A stretch of 64,000 nucleotides of DNA from Rattus norvegicus (taxonomy: Eukaryota > Chordata > Mammalia > Rodentia > Muridae): assembly GCF_036323735.1 (NCBI RefSeq), contig NC_086021.1, positions 159,994,976 to 160,058,975 of the forward strand. The letters are read 5' to 3'. This document shows positions 57,701-64,000 of this stretch, in pieces. Below the pieces are notes generated by a model, which was given only the letters and a program-made list of their open reading frames with translations, searched no databases and was not told where the DNA came from. The position numbers and the translations under genes are program-made. Within the stretch, counting starts at the first letter, position 1, and every line of letters begins with the position of its first letter.

Positions 57701-60700
57701 CCAAACACTTCTATCCAAAGAGCCCAGTTTCTGAACAGACCTCCAGTGGGGGAGGAACTAGCTGTCATGGGACCTGAGATAAATAGTCACATTTGGGCTT
57801 CTAGCCCAGAAGCTCTGCTCTGGCCAGTTCTATGCAGAGAGAAATGAAGGCTGCCTCCTGCCAACAGTCCAGGATACACAGCAGCCCCCACCACCCTGTC
57901 ACTGGCCTTCATCCTGCTCTTTGCTACTCTGAGTCCTTTGACTTTCTTCAAGGAGAAATGCTGGGATGGTTCTCAGGCTAGACACCAAACATGTGGCATA
58001 TCTGCCCTTGGCTGTGGTGTGGTCATCGTGGATCAACTGTCAGTTTTGCAGGACTAACCTGTTCCTCATAGAGGGTTGCACTTGAGGAAGGTGCAGCCTT
58101 ATGTTGGTGTCTGTCTGGAAAAGGAATGGGGAAGGACAGGTCTTGCCACCACAGTATCTGCTTTCTGATAGGAGGAATTAGACAAGGAAACAAGGACCTT
58201 GAAGCCAAAATGACCTGGCATGGGTGAGGCCTGGCAGATGGCAGTGTTAACCAGGAAGGCCCATGCATGGCATTTGGGCCAGGGTGTGAAGAGATGGCAT
58301 CAAGATGCCCATAGCTAAACAATGTTCACTCAAGGAAGCAGAGCATGCAACAGGTGGAACTCTGTTCCAGTGAGCAGTGAGGTAGTGAACAAGGAGGTAG
58401 TGTGGCCGATCTAACCAAGGTCAGAGAGAGCAAATGGAGTCTGGGAGCTGAGATTATAGCTCTGTAGCCCATGGGGAATCACTGGAGAGGAGAGGAAGAC
58501 TGGTCAAAGCCAGTCTGAGGCAGGGTCATTAAAGCACCCATTGGATGATCACGGAAGTTGAGTGATCTCCGGAGCCTATCAACTTCTGGGCTTTCTGCCA
58601 TCCAGGTACATGGCCTGGCAGATGGCCCATGGCTACTTCCTGGTTTGTGAGGTAGGGAGGTTGCGGTTGTGTGGCTACGTTGAAGGTCCATGCAAGCCGC
58701 TGAATTGACAAGTATGGAGTGAAAAACACCCATGTCCTAAATGTAGAGGGTCACCCAGAGCCAGGCAACACACCAGTGTCTACAGGATCCTCTTGATGAG
58801 GGCTGTTCCCTGCCTGAGGACTTGTAAGTGCCTGGAAAGTGCCTCCTAGGAGCAGTGTGTCCTGCGTGCCTCGGGCTTGCTAATGTTAGCCCTGTGCTTT
58901 CTCTTTGTCCTTTACAGTGGGCCTCTACGAGCTGTGTGCCAGCAGGGTATCAGAAGTCCTCCGCAATAAAGTACACAGGACAGAAGAGGCGCAGCACGTG
59001 GACTTCTATGCGTTTTCCTACTACTACGACCTTGCTGCCAGCTTTGGCCTTATAGGTAAGGGGCAGGCCAATCTGAGCAGCAGGCCACTGCTAGCCGGTA
59101 GTGGCTTTGTTGGTTGGTATGTGTGGAGTGAGTGGCTTAGGAGGCAAGGTGACAGAGAGGCAGGAAGGGACAATCTCCTTCTCACAGGGAAGCTGGTTCC
59201 TCTGAGGCAGTAGTGAAGTGGAAACTGCCTGCTGCTGATACAGGTCCTGTTAGAGGTAGGGGCTGTTCTGCATCACTCCCCGTGTTTACCACCGGCCGTG
59301 CCCTGTAGCCTCAGCTTGAGAGCAACTTGGGATGGGGAACCCCGTGAAGGGCTCACCTTGGTCTAAAGAGCCAGAGCAGAGTAGCAGTAAACCAGCGGGG
59401 TTTGTTGAGGGTCACAGTGGCCAGACTGTGAAGGGTGCAAAGCTACCTTGGTAATTAAAAAAGTTTTCTTTTTTTAAAAATTATTTAGGGGGTTGGGGAT
59501 TTGGCTCAGTGGTAGAGCGCTTGCCTAGCAAGCGCAAGGCCCTAGGTTCGGTCCCCAGCTCCAAAAAAAAGAAAAGAAAAAAAATTATTTAGATTAAATA
59601 CCTATACCTTTCATACATATAGGTGGATATATATGTTTTGCCCACAAGTATAAATGTACCATATAGCCTACGGAGGCCAGAAAAGGCCACACAGCATGGA
59701 TACTGGGAACCAAATCCTCTGTGAGAACAACAAGCAATCTAAATCTCTGAAAGCTGTCTCCCCTGTGTGTGTGTACGTGTGTGTGTGTGCGCACGCACGC
59801 GCGCATGTGTTGTCTGTACATATTTATATGCACCACATATGTGCCTGGTCCATGGAAGCCAGAAGATAGCATTGGATCCCCTAGAACTGAGATACAGACG
59901 ATTGTGAGCTGCCACGTGGGTGCTAGAGTCAAACCTTGGGCCTCTGGAAGAACAGCCAGTGCACCTACCTGCTGAGCGTTTCCTTAAAGAATCAATCGAG
60001 GCAGTCAAGATGCACTGGCTAGGGTAGTGCGTGTTGATTTTGCTTCCTGGAAGCAGGAGATTCCCATGGTCTTTCTTCTGGCTCCAGGGCGGGTGCAGAG
60101 AGTGGCCAGGCCCAGGCGGCGATGGCGTGTTAAGGCGGAGGCACCATGCTCCAAGACAGCTCAGTTTAATTTAGTGGCTCCAGAGCTGGAGCAGGGGACA
60201 CTCACTTGCATACTCCTGACCACACCAAAGCTATGGGCATTTCAGTGCAGGGCTCCCCACTCCAGCTTAGCTTTGCAGCCTTCTGAGGGTGGGGGTCCTG
60301 CCTTGGGACCAGTTCTGTGAGGCCCTTGCCTTGCTTTCCTACGAATAACTTCAGCTACATATGTGGCTGCTCTGATGAAGGAAGATAACCCTACAGTCAC
60401 ATGCCACCGCTTACCACAGGCTGTCCTTACCAAGAGGCAGACATCTCATCTAGGCTGTCCTTGGGAGCTATAGGGCCATCCGAACATGATCCCACTGGCT
60501 GTCATGGTCACACTGGACTTTGAAAGAGTTTAGACTGCCCATGACAGTGACACGTAAGTAACTCAGAGCCTCCAGAGTCCAGAGAAGTTCACTCTCTCCC
60601 TGATGCAGCAGTCTCCTTCCCAGTTGAGAAATTTACATCAGGAATTCTTCTGATGAGCCCAGAGCGAACTCAGGAGGCTTTTCTGCTCTGTGCTTCCCCT

Positions 60701-62660
60701 GTTGCTAGTTTCAAGCACTTGCTTTTTCCTGGGGCCCAGACATACTGGTAAGGCTCCTTGGGGGACACTGCAGAGTGAGGGATAAGGTGGTCCTCCTTAG
60801 CCCCCTATCCTGGATGGTCCTTGAAGTCAGAAGTGAAGGCCTCTAAGAAAGACCCATGTCTGCATGTTTGTGTGTGCCATGGAGTTCCTTGTATGGGGTC
60901 GCCATGTACCAGCCTGGGACATCAGTGACATCTCGAGGTTCTAACATGTTCCTGCTAACTGGGGGTCCATGTTATCCAACAGATGCAGAGAAAGGAGGCA
61001 GCCTTGTAGTTGGAGACTTTGAGATAGCAGCCAAGTATGGTGAGTAGTGCTGTAATTGTCAGGGTGACAGGCAAAGGGCTTGTGGGAGCAGAAACCCCAT
61101 TTGCTAGAGATGGGCACAAGGCCTAGAATCGTTAAGTTTGGTACCTTGTTCTGTCCAGTGGACAGGACTGGGAAGTGCGTAAGGGCAGGGTGCAGAGTGT
61201 ACTAGGGTTACCTAAGGCCCAAATCCAAGATGCTGCCTTCTGGTGGAAGGTATCCCCAGATGTGAAAGGCCCAGTGCCTGTACTCGCTCTCCTTCCTCAC
61301 CCTTTCTGTACCTGTTCTGTGTCACGTCACCCTATGTCTCCACATTCTGCCCTTCTGCTTGCTGCTCCCAGTTTGCAGTTGAAGGCTCTGAAGCTTTGCA
61401 GCTTTCTCCACAGGAAGTTTTCTTTTCCTCCCTCCTCCCATCACTTCTTGGCTTTCCTCAGACTTTGGGTGTCTAGGTGGATTTGCCCCTCTATCAAGAA
61501 TAGATTCTGGAAACTATAGAAATGTTTTGAGAGTGTTTGCTGCACAAGCATGAGAATCTGAACTCAGATACCCAGAACCCACATAAGAGGCTGGGTGTGG
61601 TTGCCGATGTTTGCAAAGCCCAGGCTGAGCGGGAGAAGACAGAGAACCAGCCCCAGGTTCAAGGGAATAAGGCAGAGAGTGTGATGCAGGAGAACAGCGT
61701 TCTCCTCTGTCTTCTATGCCCACACAAGGGCACACACACAAGAACAGATTTGGAATTAGCTTCATTGTCGTTATTGGAAAGCTTGATTCTAGGTATGTTG
61801 ACACCCAGAAAGTGTCATGCATCTCAAATACAGAGATGTGGCCAGGAGATGGGGTTCCACTGTGAGCCCAAGGTAAGACATTCCAGACGCTCTAGGTCCT
61901 TGTGCCGGCCTCGTCCTCCTCGAGGTTGAGGCTGGCCCCCTGCCTGCCAGGGGGATGACTCCCCTAGAGGTTGACAGTAAGCTAAACGTGAAGAGCACTG
62001 GGCGGCGGTGGCGCACACCTTTTCCTAGCACTTAGAAGACAGAGTCAGAGACAGGCAGACCAGCCCTGTCTACAAAATGAGTTCCCGGAAAGCCAGGGCT
62101 ATGCAGAGAAGCCCTCAGAGAAATAAATAATAATAATAAAGAAGTGAAGGGCAGCACCCACAGCAGCTGGGGACAGGGTTGCTGCTCCATCCCAACTAGA
62201 GGTTGTTTAGAACGTGACAGAATCGGCCTCTCTCACAGTCTGCCGCACTCTGGAGACACAGCCTCCAAGCAGCCCCTTTGCTTGCATGGACCTCACCTAC
62301 ATCAGCCTCCTGCTCCACGAGTTTGGTTTTCCCGGGGACAAGGTACTGAAGGTAAGCATTGCATACGGGTGCCGCCTTCTCCTTGTGGGGAGGGTGCCGG
62401 GAACTATTGACCCTACTGTTTGAATTTTTATCTCTTGCTCCCATCCCTACCTTTAAGAAACACCCCAGTGAGCCTCCTCAGCCACAGTCTTTTCTGCAGA
62501 CACCACCCAGCCTCTGCAGCTCAGGCTTGTGACATTCTCTCCTTTCCTTTGTCTTTTCAAGCTGGCTCGGAAAATTGACAATGTTGAAACCAGCTGGGCT
62601 CTGGGGGCTATTTTTCATTACATCGACTCCCTGAAGAGACAGAAGGTTCCTGCCTTGTAG
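45478..62660 (+). CDS. Entpd6: Ectonucleoside triphosphate diphosphohydrolase 6 (NTPDase 6, CD39-like 2), 13 coding exons
   Basis: The enzyme hydrolyses nucleoside diphosphates, preferably GDP, IDP and UDP, to monophosphates with Ca2+ or Mg2+. It sits in the Golgi as a type II membrane protein, and a soluble form is secreted. In the Golgi lumen it removes nucleoside diphosphates left by glycosyltransferases. Joining 45478-45769, 47893-47969, 50582-50725, 51920-51995, 53122-53157, 54353-54441, 55380-55459, 55928-55992, 57369-57470, 58918-59055, 60983-61039, 62239-62351 and 62562-62660 gives 1368 nt, 455 residues. All introns are GT-AG and in phase. A hydrophobic anchor spans residues about 15-31. 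Apyrase conserved regions: ACR1 DAGSTGTR (79-86), ACR2 ATAGLRLL (153-160), ACR3 TDEGVSAW (194-201) with the catalytic-type Glu196, ACR4 LDLGGGSTQI (222-231), ACR5 DFYAFSYYYD (349-358). N-glycosylation sequons are NGT (192) and NRT (256). The start is fixed by stops just upstream (45457 TAG, 45472 TGA). Length matches the family; no defect is seen. The assignment to NTPDase 6 over NTPDase 5 rests on the N-terminus and overall sequence as remembered. Confidence 0.97.
45770..47892 (+). other. Entpd6: Entpd6 intron 2
   Basis: It holds an A28 run (46677-46704), a B1 (46773-46915, +), an ID-like fragment (about 47087-47165, +) and a CA/CGCA-rich stretch at 47645-47690. No other gene was seen. Confidence 0.7.
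46773..46915 (+). mobile_element. B1 SINE in intron 2
   Basis: 'agctgggtgtgatggcacat', 'ggtggatctctgtgagtcca', 'gagaccctgtctgaaaaac'. Confidence 0.9.
47893..47969 (+). CDS. Entpd6: Entpd6 exon 3
   Basis: Acceptor 'tttccctttag', donor gtaacc. It completes codon 98 (Glu) and codes TPTLTHETFKALKPGLSAYA and the following residues to Lys123. It ends in phase 0. Confidence 0.96.
48216..48440 (+). mobile_element. B2/B3 SINE in intron 3
   Basis: 'tggggctagagatggctcag', 'ggttcaattcccagcaccta', A-rich tail at 48410-48440. Confidence 0.85.
49686..50060 (+). mobile_element. Rodent interspersed repeat in intron 3
   Basis: It starts 'cccagttagggtctctgttg' and ends 'gacacaaaactaactagcac', the same family type as at 7897. 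Family name not determinable by eye. Confidence 0.55.
50582..50725 (+). CDS. Entpd6: Entpd6 exon 4 (ACR2)
   Basis: Acceptor 'acatccacag', donor gtaggt. Exactly 48 codons, residues 124-171, containing ATAGLRLLP. Confidence 0.96.
50726..51919 (+). other. Entpd6: Entpd6 intron 4
   Basis: It holds a diverged B1 (about 50781-50890, +) and a reversed B1-like fragment near 51770-51895. No other gene was seen. Confidence 0.6.
51920..51995 (+). CDS. Entpd6: Entpd6 exon 5 (start of ACR3)
   Basis: Acceptor 'catgtgtag', donor gtaggg. Residues 172-196 plus one base, including FLVGDD, the NGT sequon and DE of the ACR3 DEG motif. Confidence 0.96.
52046..52392. repeat. Trinucleotide array: CTG units then GAT/GGT units
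   Basis: A short CTG stretch (52046-52073) passes into about 320 bp of mixed GAT and GGT triplets. The Met/Val, Asp/Gly and Ile/Thr-repeat frames across it are artefacts. It starts 50 nt after the exon 5 donor. Confidence 0.97.
52865..53089 (+). mobile_element. B2-type SINE just upstream of exon 6
   Basis: 'ggtctggagagagggctcag', 'catggtggctcacaaccatc'. A perfect 10-bp target duplication, ggaattaaaa, lies at 52855-52864 and 53090-53099. Confidence 0.9.
53122..53157 (+). CDS. Entpd6: Entpd6 exon 6, only 36 nt (ACR3)
   Basis: Acceptor 'cattctcttccag', donor gtgcgt. It completes Gly197 and codes VSAWITVNFLT, the rest of ACR3. Skipping it would keep the frame but remove the nucleotide-binding loop. 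A B2-type SINE ends 22 nt upstream. Confidence 0.95.
53438..53642 (+). mobile_element. B2 SINE in intron 6
   Basis: 'ggggctggagagatggccag', 'agttcaattcccagcaacca', (AAAT)/A tail. Flanked on the left by ctagtcag (53431). Confidence 0.93.
53651..53776 (+). mobile_element. ID SINE stacked after the B2 in intron 6
   Basis: 'gattggggatttagctcagt', 'gcttgcctagcaagcgcaag', then a long A/CAAA tail. Copies of the same target word are at 53645 (ctagt) and 53777 (ctagtcag). Confidence 0.93.
54353..54441 (+). CDS. Entpd6: Entpd6 exon 7 (ACR4)
   Basis: Acceptor 'gctgtgatctag', donor gtaacc. It codes residues 210-238 after completing Gly209, with the phosphate-binding LDLGGGSTQI. Confidence 0.96.
54442..55379 (+). 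other. Entpd6: Entpd6 intron 7
   Basis: It holds a diverged B1-like block (about 54970-55070, +), a short (GGTGAT)n run (55073-55108) and an ID-like fragment (about 55112-55180). Confidence 0.6.
55380..55459 (+). CDS. Entpd6: Entpd6 exon 8
   Basis: Acceptor 'cttcctcag', donor gtgagt. It codes residues 239-264 plus two bases, including the sequon NRT at 256. Confidence 0.96.
55460..55927 (+). other. Entpd6: Entpd6 intron 8
   Basis: Unique sequence; nothing else was recognised. Confidence 0.6.
55928..55992 (+). CDS. Entpd6: Entpd6 exon 9
   Basis: Acceptor 'tgtctccacag', donor gtgagt. It codes YLGLGLMSARLAILGGVEG and following residues, 266-286, between split codons 265 and 287. Confidence 0.96.
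56009..56133 (+). repeat. Polypyrimidine (CTCCTT-rich) tract
   Basis: About 125 nt almost entirely C and T, starting 17 nt after the exon 9 donor. Confidence 0.9.
56282..56500 (+). mobile_element. B3 SINE in intron 9
   Basis: 'ttgctagagagatggcacaa', 'ggttctattcccagcaccca', tail with AATAAA near 56480. Confidence 0.8.
56519..56615 (+). mobile_element. ID SINE in intron 9
   Basis: Consensus ID. Target duplication tgggagagat lies at 56509-56518 and 56616-56625. Confidence 0.95.
57369..57470 (+). CDS. Entpd6: Entpd6 exon 10
   Basis: Acceptor 'ctctatttcag', donor gtaggt. It codes residues 288-320, including LVSPCLSP with a cysteine likely in a disulfide, typical of the family. Confidence 0.96.
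57471..58917 (+). other. Entpd6: Entpd6 intron 10
   Basis: About 1.4 kb of unique sequence; no repeat or gene was recognised. Confidence 0.55.
58918..59055 (+). CDS. Entpd6: Entpd6 exon 11 (ACR5)
   Basis: Acceptor 'gtcctttacag', donor gtaagg. It codes residues 322-366 between split codons, containing HVDFYAFSYYYD. Confidence 0.96.
   Translation, partial: WASTSCVPAGYQKSSAIKYTGQKRRSTWTSMRFPTTTTLLPALAL
59489..59579 (+). mobile_element. ID SINE in intron 11
   Basis: Near-consensus ID. A perfect 13-bp target duplication, aaaaattatttag, lies at 59476-59488 and 59580-59592. Confidence 0.95.
59600..59985 (-). mobile_element. Reversed B3/B2-type SINE sequence
   Basis: Two reversed SINE-like bodies ('ggaggccagaaaaggccaca' and 'gagctgccacgtgggtgcta') lie on either side of the GT/GC tract. 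The right one ends 'acctacctgctgagcgtttc'. Confidence 0.55.
59764..59811. repeat. Alternating GT/GC/AC tract
   Basis: About 48 bp of nearly perfect purine-pyrimidine alternation including CGCACGCACGCGCGCATG. Confidence 0.9.
60983..61039 (+). CDS. Entpd6: Entpd6 exon 12
   Basis: Acceptor 'ttatccaacag', donor gtgagt. It codes AEKGGSLVVGDFEIAAKY, residues 368-385. Confidence 0.96.
61040..62238 (+). other. Entpd6: Entpd6 intron 12
   Basis: It holds an old SINE-like stretch (about 61530-61745) and a B1 (61994-62143). Confidence 0.6.
61994..62143 (+). mobile_element. B1 SINE in intron 12
   Basis: 'actgggcggcggtggcgcac', 'accagccctgtctacaaaat', tail with (AAT)n. Imperfect target copies gtgaagagca/gtgaagggca flank it. 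Confidence 0.85.
62239..62351 (+). CDS. Entpd6: Entpd6 exon 13
   Basis: Acceptor 'cctctctcacag', donor gtaagc. It codes residues 387-423, with two cysteines (387, 401) and the CMDLTY motif. Confidence 0.96.
62352..62561 (+). other. Entpd6: Entpd6 intron 13 (210 nt)
   Basis: Shortest intron; no repeat was seen. Confidence 0.85.
62562..62660 (+). CDS. Entpd6: Entpd6 exon 14, coding part with stop
   Basis: Acceptor 'tttgtcttttcaag'. It codes residues 424-455, including ETSWALGAIFHYIDSL, the conserved C-terminal block, and ends with TAG at 62658-62660. Confidence 0.96.
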   Translation: MARKIDNVETSWALGAIFHYIDSLKRQKVPAL

Positions 62661-63605
62661 CAGCCTCGAACTAGTCCCCACCCTAGCCAGATTTCCGAGG
62701 CTCCCAACTCCACGGACCCCTCTATCTTGGAAGTGACACCATCCTTGAGGAGCCTGCATCTGGTTGAGACCCGCCTCTGTGCCTGCAGTGTCATCTCCTG
62801 CAGATTTGCCTGGGACATGACCCATGTACTGGCTCTGCTACACCACACTAGCTGGGGCAGGGCCAGGGTAGGAATGCTGCCTGGCCTGAGGCCATCTCCC
62901 TGTCTTACCCCCAAATGGGCGGGGAGCCAGCTGGGGCCCAGGGCACATGCTAAGGTAGAGACGCAGCCCTGCTCTTATCCCGTCCGTGTGCAGGATTGTG
63001 GCTGCTTTTGTGTGTTTCTGTGACTTGAGTCTTGTTTTGTCTCCCAGCCCCCGTTCCCTCATGAGTTGGGCCTCTCTGCCTTCCCAGAGTTTGGCGAGAT
63101 GAAGTAACTGGCCCAAACGCAGTGCAAGGGGAGCACATTTTGAGTGTGGCCATCTCTTCCTCGGGATAGACGTGAAGTTACCTGGAGGTTTGCTGTCCCA
63201 CCTTTGGATGGTATAGCATTCATTGATGTGGGGACATTGAGTAGGAAGGAGATGGGGCAGTGCCTCTTTATAGACCTTTGCAGAGCATGTGGGTGTGAGC
63301 AGAGCTATGAGAATGTTCAGGGCTGCGTGCTCAAGTACTACCTTGCAAGCTGTGAGCGCTGTACGTTAAAACTGAGCCCCTCTTCTGGACACAGCGGTGT
63401 CCCCGTGAATGTATTACTGCTATGAGCCACTTGCAGACCAGTGGGGCAGGTTAGAAAGCTCAGCCCTAGAACCAGACTACCCCTCACCCCACCCTCCTTA
63501 CTCGGCTGCAGCTGGCTTCCCCGTGGTCCCCTCAGTGAATGTACAGTTCATAGAGTAAGCTGAGCCACCACCGTTCAACTCCAAATAAAGGTTTACAAGG
63601 GTTTC
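62661..63605 (+). other. Entpd6: Entpd6 3' UTR
   Basis: Continuous with the last coding exon, with no SINE inside. The end is set about 15-20 nt after the AATAAA and is approximate. The 98-codon and 93-codon frames here are chance. Confidence 0.75.
63584..63589 (+). terminator. Entpd6: Polyadenylation signal AATAAA of Entpd6
   Basis: Canonical hexamer 924 nt after the stop codon, followed by a T/C-rich stretch (tttctctctcttgcc) that can serve as the downstream element. Confidence 0.8.
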
Positions 63606-64000
63606 TCTCTCTTGCCTCCTTAGTGAGCACCCAGCGTTTAAAACCTGCCCGAGTGGGACAACAGGTGGTAGAAACCCAGCAGCAGTGGCAGCGGCAGCGG
63701 CCAGAGGCCCGGGCTGTTTCAGGGTTCGGGGCTCCCTGTCCCAGCTCTATTGAGCTCCTCCCTCTCCTGAGACATGGCTAACAGTTTGGCTAGGGACAAC
63801 TCTGGGTACATCACCTCCAGGTCACTCTGTGCTCAACAGTGGTCTAGTTTGATTCTGCATGGTTCCAAAGGTGCCACATACCAGGAAAAAGACAGTGGGC
63901 CCACTGATGCCCCAGATGCTCACAGCCACCAAGACTGTGGTGTGTTCACTGGTTTGGTCTTGAAAAACACTCCCTGCTCCCACCTTCTACACCAAGAATT
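63606..64000. other. Downstream flank, unique sequence
   Basis: It starts with a GGCAGC/GGCAGCGG-rich stretch (63680-63705). No exon was recognised. In other mammals the next gene downstream is Pygb on the same strand, from general knowledge; nothing of it is identifiable here. Confidence 0.4.

Larger units (their letters stand above)
59056..60982 (+). other. Entpd6: Entpd6 intron 11
   Basis: It holds an ID (59489-59579), reversed B3-type SINE sequence (about 59600-59985) split by a purine-pyrimidine alternating tract, and otherwise unique sequence. Confidence 0.65.

Overview
The window is mammalian, and almost certainly rat (Rattus). It is about 70% non-coding, full of rodent retroposons (B1, B2, B3/B4 SINEs, L1 with rodent-type 3' UTR), and carries several near-consensus ID elements with A-rich tails. 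ID copies this fresh and this frequent are typical of rat rather than mouse. Dinucleotide and pentanucleotide repeats are long, as is also usual in rodents.

The only protein-coding gene I can support is Entpd6 (NTPDase 6, CD39-like 2) on the + strand. A CpG-rich, TATA-less promoter lies near 41040-41300, with a probable non-coding first exon ending at a consensus donor at 41239. Exon 2 (45446-45769) carries the start codon at 45478, and the stop codon is at 62658-62660. The 3' UTR runs to an AATAAA at 63584-63589. Thirteen coding exons join with correct splice sites and phases into 1368 nt: 455 residues plus stop. All five apyrase conserved regions are present, with an N-terminal membrane anchor and no frameshift or nonsense change. 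The product is a Golgi-resident and secreted nucleoside diphosphatase.

Positions 1-41040 form a gene-free 5' flank. It holds L1 fragments (1-1826, 19005-19583, 32380-34725, an ancient one at 28825-29400, and others), many SINEs, a U6 snRNA retropseudogene (8989-9091, minus), an LTR with clean TG/CA ends at 31336-31754, a probable LTR at about 21760-22198, and a TGTGC pentamer minisatellite of about 0.9 kb (23120-24013) with its own higher-order repeat. The unique stretches between them show no credible gene. One (25640-26010) is rich in TAAT homeodomain cores and is the best candidate for a distal regulatory element. A short near-perfect hairpin lies at 39667-39721.

Positions 41240-62561 are Entpd6 introns with more SINEs, a CTG tract (intron 1), a GAT/GGT trinucleotide array (intron 5) and a polypyrimidine tract (intron 9). 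Positions 63606-64000 show no recognisable gene.

I found no undescribed gene system. The most unusual items are the pentamer minisatellite, the strand bias and stacking of young SINEs, the small hairpin, and the SINE placed just upstream of the 36-nt exon 6.
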